A stretch of DNA of 64,000 bases, from assembly GCA_024401475.1 (NCBI GenBank), contig JAKSKZ010000006.1, positions 1 through 64,000 of the forward strand, written 5' to 3'. Source of the stretch: Paludibacteraceae bacterium. GTDB lineage: Bacteria; Bacteroidota; Bacteroidia; Bacteroidales; Paludibacteraceae. A program made the translations under genes and the position numbers. Positions 1 to 9,321 of the stretch are shown one piece after another; the stretch's first letter is position 1; each line of letters opens with the position of its first letter. The notes under the pieces are model-generated. The model saw only the letters and a list, made by a program, of their open reading frames with translations, searched no databases and had not been told where the DNA came from.

Positions 1-41
1 ATGTGTTTTGAAATTCGCTTTCCGGAAAATAAGTTAGCTTT

Positions 42-167
42 TTAAGGGCTGACTAGATACTTCTCTGAACCGATATTTTTGCCAAATTCAAGAACTTTTC
101 GCTTGTCAAGCAAATCTATTAACTGTCCATACATTGGCTGTCCGATAAAATGTGTACTTTTGCCCAT
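42..167 (-). pseudogene. truncated IS4-family (DUF4372-type) transposase N-terminus
   Basis: Reading the minus strand from the ATG at 165-167 gives a 41-residue product beginning MGKSTHFIGQPMYGQL and ending at a TAA at 42-44. The STHF-GQP-Y-QL opening followed by LLDKRK is the N-terminal signature I associate with DUF4372-bearing IS4-family transposases of Bacteroidetes, which are normally close to 400 residues. The DDE catalytic core is absent, so this copy cannot move itself. After residue 38 the sequence no longer resembles the family. Family assignment is from memory. Confidence 0.6.
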
Positions 168-207
168 CGTTAAAATGTTTTTGTGGTGAAAACAAATTAA
201 ACGAAAA

Positions 208-236
208 GGCTGAATCTCTGCAAGGAAGATTCAGCC
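208..236. terminator. bidirectional hairpin at the IS end
   Basis: The arms GGCTGAATCT and AGATTCAGCC pair perfectly around a short loop. T runs follow on the plus side (241-247), and TTTT follows on the minus side. The hairpin lies between the terminal inverted repeat and the transposase start, where IS elements often carry a structure that blocks transcription entering from outside. It can also terminate the defence-like operon coming from the right on the minus strand. Confidence 0.6.
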
Positions 237-277
237 TAATTTTTTTTCCGTTCAAAAGAGTTTAGCGGACACCAATA

Positions 278-1156
278 TTAAAGATTAAGCTTTTCCTTCA
301 GTTTGAATGCTCCGAAGTATTCTAAGATGTACATAGGAAAAGAACTTAAAACCGCAACTTCGGGACATTTTTTGTCAATGTATTTTGCTTTCTGCTGCTC
401 AAATATGTCTTTTTGAGGTATTCTGCTTTCTGGATAACAATAATGATCAGATAGTATGTAATTGGCTTTACATATATGAGCTTTGATTAGTTCGTTCCAA
501 ATTTGACTATTATATCCATTGATGTTGTTCAACTTTGGATCATTATTTTGAGATACAAGTGTCTTATAATGAGTCTCTTTAAGACAATCATCGATATCTA
601 CGCAGTCATTTTTGTAGGGACATTTTGTGTTCTCAATTTTTGTGCCACGTTTGCACTTTACTGATAATGACTTAAAACTTTCTGTATCATGGAAATGTCT
701 GATTGCTTCAACCATTGGATAACTTAATAAAAGTAATCCGTGCTCTGTTTCGTTGTCAAAATAATCAAGCATTTCGTCAATTTTTTTGTCGTCAGCCATC
801 GTTGAATGTGCATCGTAGTCAAAGAACAAGTAAATATAGGCAAAACTGTCTCTGTTGTATTCTTTTAATGTTTCTGCATTTTCTTTTGTCCTTGATTTAA
901 GAATAGAGACAATATCTGTTTCGAAATCGTCATTCTTCATTTGTTTGTAAAGTTGATAGATTTCTGCATCGTATATACATTTAATAGCGAATCGTTCTCC
1001 TAAGAATTCTTTCTCAAGAGAAGCGTGATATTTTGGCTCTGCAGACCCTCCTTCAAAAATAAAGAGGTGTTTTTCTTTAATCAACTTGGAAGGCATTTGC
1101 TCTATATATTTTCTCGATGTTATGTCCAAATCGAAGTTCTTTTTCTGTGCAATCAC
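278..1156 (-). CDS. RloB/AbiLii-like protein, putative anti-phage effector
   Basis: This is a 292-residue protein without signal peptide or membrane segment. Near the N-terminus (about residues 30-48) it has hydrophobic-FIFEGGSAEPKY, which fits the EG-x-x-(T/S)-E-P-x-Y motif of RloB and AbiLii proteins, a Toprim-like nuclease fold. A later stretch, FFDYDAHS (about 110-118), supplies further acidic residues of the kind expected in such a fold. Residues about 165-190 hold four cysteines spaced C-x10-C-x5-C-x5-C, possibly a metal site. The first Met overlaps the upstream ATPase gene by 80 bases; Met21 (codon at 1094-1096) would leave a 20-base overlap and still include the whole conserved motif, so the true start may be 1096. 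Translational coupling to the ATPase implies a two-component complex. RloB-like identity is an inference from the motif and the gene pairing. Confidence 0.6.
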   Translation of the reverse strand: MIAQKKNFDLDITSRKYIEQMPSKLIKEKHLFIFEGGSAEPKYHASLEKEFLGERFAIKCIYDAEIYQLYKQMKNDDFETDIVSILKSRTKENAETLKEYNRDSFAYIYLFFDYDAHSTMADDKKIDEMLDYFDNETEHGLLLLSYPMVEAIRHFHDTESFKSLSVKCKRGTKIENTKCPYKNDCVDIDDCLKETHYKTLVSQNNDPKLNNINGYNSQIWNELIKAHICKANYILSDHYCYPESRIPQKDIFEQQKAKYIDKKCPEVAVLSSFPMYILEYFGAFKLKEKLNL

Positions 1157-2177
1157 ATAGTGGTTTTATCTTGTTGTTGCTCAATATGAAATTACAGTCA
1201 GGACGCAAAAGGTCATTGGTCATCAAATAGGTGTTATGAGATGACAAGAATATTTGAGTCTCTTTTTGAAACAGTCTTTTGCAAACTTCCATTGAAAGTC
1301 TGAAGTGATAGAATGCATCAAACTCATCTATGAACACAAAAGATGCTTGTCCTATTTTACACATCCAGTAAAAGAGCAGCGTCAATGACTTTGTTCCTGT
1401 TGATTCCATATAATTGAATGGGATAGAAACTCCGTTAACGTTGCATACAAGCATATTATCGTTTGGCTTGGGATCTAAAAAATCAAACTTTTGTTCACTT
1501 ATGTTATAGAGAAACTCTGCAAATTGCTTGACAAGACCTTTTCTGATAATGAATTCATCGATGGTCTCTGTTGTGTTTTGCAATCCAATATACTGGTTTC
1601 CTTCAACACTTGAAAACCAAAGCATTGAGTCTGCAAAATGAACTAATTCAACAAGATAGTGGTTTTCATCTAATGGAAATGTTGAGTGGATGTAGTTTGC
1701 TAATGAGATGCTGTTAGTACTCGTCGCTATCTTATTTTTAATAGAATCTTCTATAGGAAACTCGTCGCAAACGACAATTGATTGATTGTTATAGTCAAAT
1801 TTGACAGAATTGTCCACTGTGAGTCTTTCAGAAAGAAGGATGCCCATTCTATCCTTGCTGTATTCATAAACCACATGTTTTTCTGAGAATTTGAAATGGT
1901 ATTCAAATGTTACAGGTTTCATTATGTTGCCAGCATAAACAAAATTCCTGTAATAATCTTGCTTTTTCCATTTTTGGGTTAAGTGGTTTATAATATCAAA
2001 TATCGCTAATCCAAAGTTGGATTTTCCTGATCCATTAGGACCATAAATGATTCCGTTTTTGATAGAACCATTTTTTATCACATGGTCGTTGAAGTCATAT
2101 CTGTTAGGATGAGATAGATCCCATGTGATTTTATCAGAGAATCCTCTGAAGTTTGAAACTGCAAATTTGATTAGCAT
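1077..2177 (-). CDS. AAA-type (SMC/ABC-like) ATPase of a two-gene defence module
   Basis: This 366-residue cytoplasmic ATPase starts IKFAVSNFRGF, the usual opening of AAA_15/AAA_21 overcoming-lysogeny-like ATPases. It has Walker A GPNGSGKS at residues 46-53, an ABC-signature-like STGTKSL at about 262, Walker B FVFIDEFD at about 288, and an H-loop SSHNTYLM at about 315. The size and motif order match the ATPase partner of RloA/RloB, AbiL and PARIS-type systems, in which the ATPase senses a phage component and controls a nuclease or other toxic partner. It is transcribed first, from a TAnnTTTG promoter 21 bases upstream of its ATG, and overlaps the effector gene. The pair is noticeably AT-richer than the thiamine operon next to it, which is compatible with horizontal acquisition. 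Exact subfamily is not determined. Confidence 0.7.
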   Translation of the reverse strand: MLIKFAVSNFRGFSDKITWDLSHPNRYDFNDHVIKNGSIKNGIIYGPNGSGKSNFGLAIFDIINHLTQKWKKQDYYRNFVYAGNIMKPVTFEYHFKFSEKHVVYEYSKDRMGILLSERLTVDNSVKFDYNNQSIVVCDEFPIEDSIKNKIATSTNSISLANYIHSTFPLDENHYLVELVHFADSMLWFSSVEGNQYIGLQNTTETIDEFIIRKGLVKQFAEFLYNISEQKFDFLDPKPNDNMLVCNVNGVSIPFNYMESTGTKSLTLLFYWMCKIGQASFVFIDEFDAFYHFRLSMEVCKRLFQKETQIFLSSHNTYLMTNDLLRPDCNFILSNNKIKPLCDCTEKELRFGHNIEKIYRANAFQVD

Positions 2178-2197
2178 ATTGATTTGTATTTATTGGG

Positions 2198-2205
2198 CAA
2201 AATTA
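2198..2205 (-). promoter_or_regulatory. -7 promoter element for the defence module
   Basis: On the minus strand the octamer reads TAATTTTG, an exact match to the Bacteroidetes TAnnTTTG box. It lies 21 bases upstream of the ATPase start codon, giving a leader of roughly 15 nucleotides. No clear -33 box was recognised. Confidence 0.55.
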
Positions 2206-2218
2206 CTAAGAAAAAAAC

Positions 2219-2243
2219 AAATCCGTATTTTTTTTACGGATTT
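2219..2243. terminator. small hairpin with T runs on both sides
   Basis: AAATCCGT and ACGGATTT pair around a T-rich loop; T-rich sequence follows on the plus side and a T run on the minus side. It separates the minus-strand defence module from the plus-strand thiamine leader and may stop transcription in either direction. Between here and 2397 nothing coding is recognised; an ATG-initiated 24-codon frame at 2323-2397 has no recognisable product. Confidence 0.35.
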
Positions 2244-2397
2244 TATTTTGTTTGCTATATTGTGATTACATTATATGTTCAGATTCCTTTCTCCTGAAGA
2301 CAAGTAGAAAACACAAACAAAGATGGCAATGGATCGATTCAGCGTAACATGGACATGGAGCCACCCTACAGGAGGCAATGAGAAGATGAATTATTGA

Positions 2398-2432
2398 CAA
2401 AATTCAAAATTCAAAATTCAAAATTCAAAATT
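2398..2432. repeat. five tandem copies of the heptamer CAAAATT
   Basis: Five exact 7-base units run head to tail and end 8 bases before the -7 box of the thiamine operon, so they occupy the region where the -33 element would sit. A related short run occurs upstream of the GH3 gene near 9272-9290. Confidence 0.8.
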
Positions 2433-2440
2433 AATTTCCC

Positions 2441-2448
2441 TATCTTTG
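2441..2448 (+). promoter_or_regulatory. -7 promoter element of the thiamine operon
   Basis: TATCTTTG matches the Bacteroidetes TAnnTTTG consensus. It sits just upstream of the TPP riboswitch, so the transcript would begin around 2455 and contain the complete aptamer. Confidence 0.7.
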
Positions 2449-2461
2449 TAGAAAATAAGAT

Positions 2462-2566
2462 CCAAGGGGGTGCTTGTTGTCAATTTTGTTGAGAATTTGA
2501 TGTAAGCGGGCTGAGATCATACCCTAAGACCTGATGCGGTTAGTACCGACGTAGGCATTTGGAAGA
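2462..2566 (+). promoter_or_regulatory. TPP riboswitch (THI element)
   Basis: The conserved THI-box segments appear in order: GGGGGTGC (from 2466), GCGGGCTGAGATCATACCC (from about 2506), then GACCTGATGCGGTTAGTACC followed by GTAGGCA. This is the aptamer that binds thiamine pyrophosphate. The optional P3 extension is present as the U-rich stretch between the first two segments. It lies 60 bases upstream of thiS. No strong intrinsic terminator is evident between aptamer and thiS, so translational control is possible, but the expression platform is not resolved. Confidence 0.95.
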
Positions 2567-2623
2567 TGCAATCTTTATTCGCGTTTGCGTGCATCCCCTT
2601 TCGATCGAAAAATTAGGAATAGG

Positions 2624-2824
2624 ATGCAAATAGAAATCAACGATAACAAAATTGAGTGTGAAGATGGACTTTCGCTTGCCGAAGTGCTCCGTCAACAAAA
2701 GGTGCAGACGGCTTATGTCGCTGTGGCTGTAGATTACACGGTCGTGCCTAAGACCGAGTGGGAAAATGTCGTCCTTCATGACGGCAGTAAAATCATCATC
2801 ATTAAAGCAGTTCAAGGAGGGTGA
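2624..2824 (+). CDS. thiS: ThiS, sulfur carrier protein
   Basis: This 66-residue ubiquitin-like protein ends in the required Gly-Gly (VQGG). ThiF adenylates the C-terminal glycine, which is then converted to the thiocarboxylate that donates sulfur to ThiG during thiazole synthesis. The start chosen is the ATG giving MQIEINDNKIE, which matches the usual family length; an upstream in-frame start at 2585 would add 13 residues encoded next to the riboswitch and is unlikely. It is the first gene of the operon, and its stop codon overlaps the next start (GTGA at 2821-2824), consistent with coupled translation. Confidence 0.95.
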   Translation: MQIEINDNKIECEDGLSLAEVLRQQKVQTAYVAVAVDYTVVPKTEWENVVLHDGSKIIIIKAVQGG

Positions 2825-4818
2825 GTATGTTTCGTCAGATTGTCATAACAACCCCCGAATGGTTGGAAGACGAGGCATTTTATTGTAATTCCTTGTTTTC
2901 CAATGGCCTTCAAATGTTGCACCTCAGAAAGCCGAACGCTACGGAGGCTGAATTTTCTTGTTTTATAGAAAAAATAGAGCCCCGCTACCGTAACCGAATC
3001 GTTCTTCATAGTCATTATGATTTGGTGAAGAGGTTTCCGTTGAAAGGCGTGCATTTGAAGATGTCCTTGTTGCATCTGTATGATGAATATTCGGCATTCG
3101 GTTCGGTGAGCGTCTCTTGTCATTCGTACGAAGATATCCTTTCGTTGCCGTTTACGCCAACTTATGTTTTCCTAAGTCCTTTCTTCGAGAGCATCTCAAA
3201 GGAAGGGTATTCTTCCGATTATCAGTTTTTTGATGAGGAAAAGTTGTCGGCCGTGCATCAGAGGGGAGTGGCTGTGGTGGCGTTGGGTGGCATTACGGCA
3301 GAGAATGCTACACGGTGTAGAAATTTCGGATTTGACGGGGTTGCTGTTATCGGTTATGTATGGAGCAGGCCAGAAGTGGCTGTGGGCCAATATCTGAAAC
3401 TTTCAACGCCAACGGTGGTTTCTATTGCGGGTTTTGATCCTTCTTCCGGGGCTGGAGTCAGTTCCGACTTGAAGGTGATGGAGGCGCACGGCGTCTATGG
3501 CTTGGGTGTTGTAAGTGCCCTTACCTATCAGAATGAATCAGAATTCCAAAGGTCGGAGTGGTGTAGCAATGAACAGGTTTTGAATCAGTTGTCTTTACTT
3601 TTGGATAAACATACGCCTGCTGTTGCGAAGGTGGGTATGATAAAGGATAGTGAGCAGTTGATGCAGGTCGCCGCTCTATTGAAAAGCCGCTGCCCGTCGG
3701 TAAAGATTATTTGGGATCCGATCTTGAAGGCTACGGCTACGAAAGAGAAGTTGCATGAGGCTTTCTTCTCGGTGCCGTTAAAGGAGGTCTTGGCTACCGT
3801 AGATTTGGTAACGCCTAATCTTGGAGAAGCGCAGTCTATCTTCGGAACGACGGATTTGTCCGAGTTGGCAGCCTATGCCCGAGAGGCTCAGACGGCAATC
3901 TTGTTGAAGGGAGGGCATGGCGAAGGGAATGCCTCGGTTGACACATTGTTACATTCAGATGGTCATCTGACAACATTTGCCGTTCCTCGTGTCCCGTTTG
4001 ATAAGCATGGGACAGGCTGTTTCCTCAGTTCTGCCATTGCCGCTTATGTGGCGTTAGGGAAAGACTGGGCGGATGCTTGTGCCTTGGCTCAGCGTGAGGT
4101 GCTCAATTTCTTGAAGTCCAATGCATCGAGGTTGGGCTTTCATGCCATGCAGAAGCGTTCGGCTGATTTGCCTTCCGTGGGAGAATGTTCCGTAATGTAT
4201 ATCACCGATCATCGTGACGGATATACGATAGCGGAGCAGGTGGAGGCCGTTTGCCGAGGGGGTGTCCGTTGGGTGCAGTTGCGAATGAAGAATGCCACCG
4301 ATGAGGAGATGCTTGCCGAAGGATGGAAGGTAAAGGAGATTTGTCGCCGATACAACGCTGTGTTTGTCATCAACGACAGGGTACATATTGCGCGCCAGTT
4401 GGATGCAGACGGTGTTCATTTAGGCTTGTCCGATATGGATCCGGTTGAGGCTCGCCGCATTTTAGGCGCAGGTAAGATTATCGGTGCCACCTGTAACACG
4501 TGTCAGGATTTGGCTTTGCGTAACAGTCAGCAGGTGGATTATGTGGGCGTCGGGCCCTTCCGTTTTACGACCACGAAAAAGAATTTGTCTCCGATGTTGG
4601 GGCTTGAAGGGTATAAAAAGATACTTGACTTCTGTAAGGAGAATAATATACATCTTCCAATGTTTGCCATTGGTGGAATTACGGAGGATGATTTGTCGTC
4701 GCTCTTCTCGGTGGATATTGCCGGTATAGCCTTGTCGGGTACCATATTGAGGGCAGACGATCCGGAGAAGGCGGCAAGACGAATAGTTTTGAATTCAAAT
4801 AAAGTAAAATATAGATAG
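2821..4818 (+). CDS. three-domain fusion: TenI/ThiE-like, ThiD kinase, ThiE synthase
   Basis: The 665-residue protein contains three thiamine-pathway domains. Residues about 1-190 are a ThiE/TenI-type barrel (LHLRK, GVHLKMS, LSPFFES-SKEGY, VALGGIT). Residues about 198-440 are ThiD, the HMP/HMP-P kinase (SIAGFDPSSGAG at the start and HGTGCFLSSA for phosphate transfer). Residues about 455-660 are a canonical ThiE, thiamine-phosphate synthase (VQLRMK, NDR, GVHLG, GPFRFTTTKK, AIGGIT). ThiD makes HMP-PP, and ThiE joins it to thiazole phosphate. The first domain may be a TenI-like thiazole tautomerase or a degenerate ThiE. These are usually separate genes. Translation starts either at GTG 2821, overlapping thiS, or at ATG 2827. 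The gap to thiG is 3 bases. Confidence 0.9.
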   Translation: MSMFRQIVITTPEWLEDEAFYCNSLFSNGLQMLHLRKPNATEAEFSCFIEKIEPRYRNRIVLHSHYDLVKRFPLKGVHLKMSLLHLYDEYSAFGSVSVSCHSYEDILSLPFTPTYVFLSPFFESISKEGYSSDYQFFDEEKLSAVHQRGVAVVALGGITAENATRCRNFGFDGVAVIGYVWSRPEVAVGQYLKLSTPTVVSIAGFDPSSGAGVSSDLKVMEAHGVYGLGVVSALTYQNESEFQRSEWCSNEQVLNQLSLLLDKHTPAVAKVGMIKDSEQLMQVAALLKSRCPSVKIIWDPILKATATKEKLHEAFFSVPLKEVLATVDLVTPNLGEAQSIFGTTDLSELAAYAREAQTAILLKGGHGEGNASVDTLLHSDGHLTTFAVPRVPFDKHGTGCFLSSAIAAYVALGKDWADACALAQREVLNFLKSNASRLGFHAMQKRSADLPSVGECSVMYITDHRDGYTIAEQVEAVCRGGVRWVQLRMKNATDEEMLAEGWKVKEICRRYNAVFVINDRVHIARQLDADGVHLGLSDMDPVEARRILGAGKIIGATCNTCQDLALRNSQQVDYVGVGPFRFTTTKKNLSPMLGLEGYKKILDFCKENNIHLPMFAIGGITEDDLSSLFSVDIAGIALSGTILRADDPEKAARRIVLNSNKVKYR

Positions 4819-4821
4819 GAA

Positions 4822-5598
4822 ATGGAAAATTTGATTTTAGGAGGGGTGGAGTTCTCTTCTCGCCTTTTCCTTGGAACTGGTAAATTTTCGTGCAATGAGG
4901 TGATGCGTAAGGCAATCATTGCGTCAGGAACAAACATGGTGACACTCGCCATGAAGCGTGTTGATTTGAACAATTCGGATGACGAGATGTTGCATCATGT
5001 GATGGCAGACGGCATTCGTCTTTTGCCTAATACATCGGGCGTCCGCAATGCAGATGAGGCAGTTTTTGCTGCGCAAATGAGCCGCGAAGCCTTCGGTACG
5101 AACTGGTTGAAGTTGGAGATTCATCCGGACCCACGTTACCTTTTGCCAGACTCAGTTGAGACGCTCAAGGCAACAGAGAAGTTGGCAAAGATGGGTTTCA
5201 TAGTATTGCCTTATTGCCAAGCAGACCCGGTTCTTTGTCGTCAGTTGGAAGAGGCAGGAGCTGCAGCTGTCATGCCTTTGGCCGCACCGATTGGAACCAA
5301 TAGAGGTTTGCAGACGAAGGATTTTATCCGTATCATCATCGAGCAGGCAGGAGTTCCAGTGGTGGTGGATGCTGGATTGGGCGCTCCAAGTCATGCGGCT
5401 GAAGCCATGGAGATGGGTGCAAGTGCATGTTTGGTCAATACAGCCATTGCCGTAGCCGAAAATCCGGTGGCGATGGCAGAAGCTTTCGCCATGGCTGTGA
5501 AGGCAGGCCGAATGGCATACGAAGCGGGTGTGGCCGCACCGGTCACTTCGGGAAATGCAGTGGCAAGTTCCCCTTTAACCTCATTTCTTAATGATTAA
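4822..5598 (+). CDS. thiG: ThiG, thiazole synthase
   Basis: This 258-residue TIM-barrel protein begins [19 protein letters not shown], the family signature, and contains [16 protein letters not shown] and the phosphate-binding end [20 protein letters not shown] followed by CLVNTAIA. It condenses deoxyxylulose 5-phosphate, the glycine-imine produced by ThiH and the sulfur of ThiS thiocarboxylate into the thiazole ring. Length is typical. It lies 3 bases after the fusion gene and 7 bases before thiC, so it is in the same operon. Confidence 0.95.
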   Translation: MENLILGGVEFSSRLFLGTGKFSCNEVMRKAIIASGTNMVTLAMKRVDLNNSDDEMLHHVMADGIRLLPNTSGVRNADEAVFAAQMSREAFGTNWLKLEIHPDPRYLLPDSVETLKATEKLAKMGFIVLPYCQADPVLCRQLEEAGAAAVMPLAAPIGTNRGLQTKDFIRIIIEQAGVPVVVDAGLGAPSHAAEAMEMGASACLVNTAIAVAENPVAMAEAFAMAVKAGRMAYEAGVAAPVTSGNAVASSPLTSFLND

Positions 5599-5602
5599 TT
5601 GA

Positions 5603-7297
<1,695 letters not shown>

Positions 7298-7314
7298 TAT
7301 AGGAGGTTTTCAAC

Positions 7315-8427
7315 ATGTTTAGTGAAGAATTGGAAAAATATCCGTGGAAAGAGACGACCGAACGAATTATGTCGAAGACGGAAGCGGATGTGTTGCGTGC
7401 ATTGTCAAAAGACCATTGTGATTTGGATGATTTCATGGCTTTGATTTCTCCCGCAGCAAGCAAGTATATCGAGCAGATGGCTCAGTTGAGTCGTCGTTAT
7501 ACCTTAGAGCGTTTCGGAAAGACCATTTCGATGTTCGTTCCGCTTTACTTGACGAATTCTTGTATGAACGGATGCGTCTATTGTGGATTCCATTCAGAAA
7601 ACCCGATGAAGCGAACAATCTTGACTTATGATGAAATGGTCAATGAGTTCAAGGCTATCAAGAAGTTGGCTCCTTTCGAGAATATTTTGATGGTGACGGG
7701 AGAAAACCCAGCGAAGGCCGGCGTTCCATATTTGGCAAAGTCTTTGGATTTGGCGAAGGAATATTTCAGCAGTTTGAAGTTGGAGGTGATGCCGTTGAAG
7801 ATGGAGGAGTATCGGGAGTTGACGGAGCACGGTTTGACGGGAGTCATCTGTTTCCAGGAGACCTACAATAGAGAGCGCTACAAGATTTATCATCCGCGCG
7901 GAATGAAGTCCAACTTCGAGTGGCGTGTCAATGCCTTCGACAGAATGGGCGAGGCGGGTGTGCATACCATCGGAATGGGTGTCTTGATCGGATTGGAGGA
8001 TTGGCGCACCGATTGTACGATGATGGCTTTGCATCTTCGCTATTTGCAGAAGCACTATTGGAAATGCAAGTATAGCGTGAATTTCCCTCGTATGCGTCGT
8101 GCTGAAAATGGAGGTTTTGAGCCGAATGTCATTATGAGTGATCGTGAGTTGGCTCAGTTAACGTTCGCTATGCGTATCTTTGACCACGATGTGGATATCT
8201 CTTACTCCACGCGTGAGTTGCCTGCCTTTCGTGACAATATGTGTACCTTGGGCGTGACCACGATGAGTGCGGGAAGCAAGACGGAGCCAGGCGGCTATTT
8301 CTCTTATCCTCAGACATTGGAGCAGTTCCATGTAAGCGATGAACGTTCGGCAGCCGAGGTTGATGCGGCTATTCGTGCCGCTGGCCGTGAGCCTGTTTAT
8401 AAAGATTGGGATTTGATTCTTCAATGA
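7315..8427 (+). CDS. thiH: ThiH, 2-iminoacetate synthase (tyrosine lyase)
   Basis: This 370-residue radical-SAM protein has the cluster motif CMNGCVYC (Cys83, Cys87, Cys90; C-x3-C-x2-C) after PLYLTNS. It cleaves tyrosine with S-adenosylmethionine to give dehydroglycine for ThiG and p-cresol. Further family features are GENPAKAG, MPLKMEEY and ETYNRERYKIYHPRG. The product is strictly anaerobic chemistry, in line with the rest of the window. Its stop overlaps the thiF start (ATGA at 8424-8427). Confidence 0.96.
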   Translation: MFSEELEKYPWKETTERIMSKTEADVLRALSKDHCDLDDFMALISPAASKYIEQMAQLSRRYTLERFGKTISMFVPLYLTNSCMNGCVYCGFHSENPMKRTILTYDEMVNEFKAIKKLAPFENILMVTGENPAKAGVPYLAKSLDLAKEYFSSLKLEVMPLKMEEYRELTEHGLTGVICFQETYNRERYKIYHPRGMKSNFEWRVNAFDRMGEAGVHTIGMGVLIGLEDWRTDCTMMALHLRYLQKHYWKCKYSVNFPRMRRAENGGFEPNVIMSDRELAQLTFAMRIFDHDVDISYSTRELPAFRDNMCTLGVTTMSAGSKTEPGGYFSYPQTLEQFHVSDERSAAEVDAAIRAAGREPVYKDWDLILQ

Positions 8428-9143
8428 TGGAGCAACAAATATTGTCTTCAGAAGAGAAGACTCGCTACGAACGTCAAATACCTTTGTCGTATGTTGGCGA
8501 GGAGGGACAGTTGAAGTTAAAGGAGAGTTCGGTGCTGGTGATAGGAGCCGGCGGACTGGGCTCTCCTGTCTTGCTCTATTTGGCGGCGGCAGGCGTAGGC
8601 CGATTGGACATCGTGGATGATGATGTAGTGTCGTTAGGCAATCTGAATCGTCAGATTCTCTATGGCGTTGATGATTTAGGTAAGCCTAAAGCTGAATGTG
8701 CAGTAGCCCGACTACAACTGTTGAATCCTAACTGCAGGGTGGAGTGTTTTACGGAACGGCTGACGGAAGCAAATGCCGAACAACTCATTTCTCAGTATGA
8801 TCTCTTGGTGGATGCTACGGACAACCTTCCGACGCGTTATCTAATCGATCGTGTCTGTGCCCAACAGAAAGTTCCGTTTGTCTATGGAAGCGTGAGTCAG
8901 GATGATGGTCATGTGGCCTATTTCCCATGTGATGGAGGTTCTTCCTATAGTGATTTGTTCCCTTATTCGCCCGACGTAGAACATTTCGAAGGTTCTAAAT
9001 TAGTGTTGGGTGCTCATGTGGGCATGGTTGCCTCCATGCAAGCAATGGTAGCACTGAAAGCCTTGTTGGGCAAACCCGTTCTTGCTCACACGTTGATGAC
9101 GATTGATTCGGATGGAATGAATTTCATGAAGATAAAGGTCTGA
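8424..9143 (+). CDS. thiF: ThiF-like adenylyltransferase for ThiS
   Basis: This 239-residue E1-like enzyme activates the ThiS C-terminus with ATP. It has the Rossmann motif VIGAGGLGSPVLLYLAAAGVG, DDDVVSLGNLNRQ (the Arg needed for adenylation) and DATDN. The start chosen is ATG 8424, which overlaps the thiH stop; a TTG at 8406 would add six residues. The two CxxC pairs that hold zinc in most ThiF/MoeB proteins are missing: only a lone Cys remains in YFPCDGGSS, and no cysteine follows it. It has no rhodanese tail. It is the last gene of the operon. Confidence 0.9.
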   Translation: MMEQQILSSEEKTRYERQIPLSYVGEEGQLKLKESSVLVIGAGGLGSPVLLYLAAAGVGRLDIVDDDVVSLGNLNRQILYGVDDLGKPKAECAVARLQLLNPNCRVECFTERLTEANAEQLISQYDLLVDATDNLPTRYLIDRVCAQQKVPFVYGSVSQDDGHVAYFPCDGGSSYSDLFPYSPDVEHFEGSKLVLGAHVGMVASMQAMVALKALLGKPVLAHTLMTIDSDGMNFMKIKV

Positions 9144-9147
9144 TTTG

Positions 9148-9244
9148 TTAAACATTAATTGTCATCAATTAATCGTTAATTTAATGATTGATAGAGTATT
9201 TGTTGCCGTTTAACTAAACATTAATTTGAAATTAATGTTTAAAC
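9148..9244. repeat. AT-rich inverted-repeat element, copy A
   Basis: The element is bounded by AAACATTAAT on the left and ATTAATGTTT on the right. Its left arm contains AATTAATCGTTAATTT followed by TGATTGAT. Related copies lie at 20080-20206 (opposite orientation) and 46852-46968. It sits directly after thiF and could fold into a long hairpin at the 3' end of the thiamine transcript. Confidence 0.65.
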
Positions 9245-9321
9245 AAAACATATAAGTTCCCAGTTGGAAATAATTCAAAATTCAAAATTCCTAATTCTTA
9301 ATTTAATTCAAGAACTCAAAT

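Larger units (their letters stand above)
1..277 (-). mobile_element. IS4-family insertion sequence remnant (5' end)
   Basis: The outer end is at 261-276 and reads TTTAGCGGACACCAAT, the same terminal sequence found inverted at both ends of the element at 34247-34705. Inside it lie a hairpin (208-236) and the first codons of a transposase on the minus strand (42-167). The transposase stops after 41 codons and the window begins 41 bases later, so it is not visible whether the rest of the element is deleted or rearranged. The insertion ends one base beyond the stop codon of the neighbouring defence-like gene (stop at 278-280), so that gene is left intact. Confidence 0.7.

Noticed and set aside
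2323..2397. 24-codon ORF upstream of the thiamine leader
   Set aside because: Too short, no conserved features, and not next to any regulated structure that would make it a leader peptide.
2540..2815. 91-codon minus-strand ORF over thiS and the riboswitch
   Set aside because: It lies antisense to thiS and the TPP aptamer, both of which are well supported.
4539..4973. 144-codon minus-strand ORF across the ThiE/ThiG junction
   Set aside because: Antisense to two confidently identified thiamine genes.
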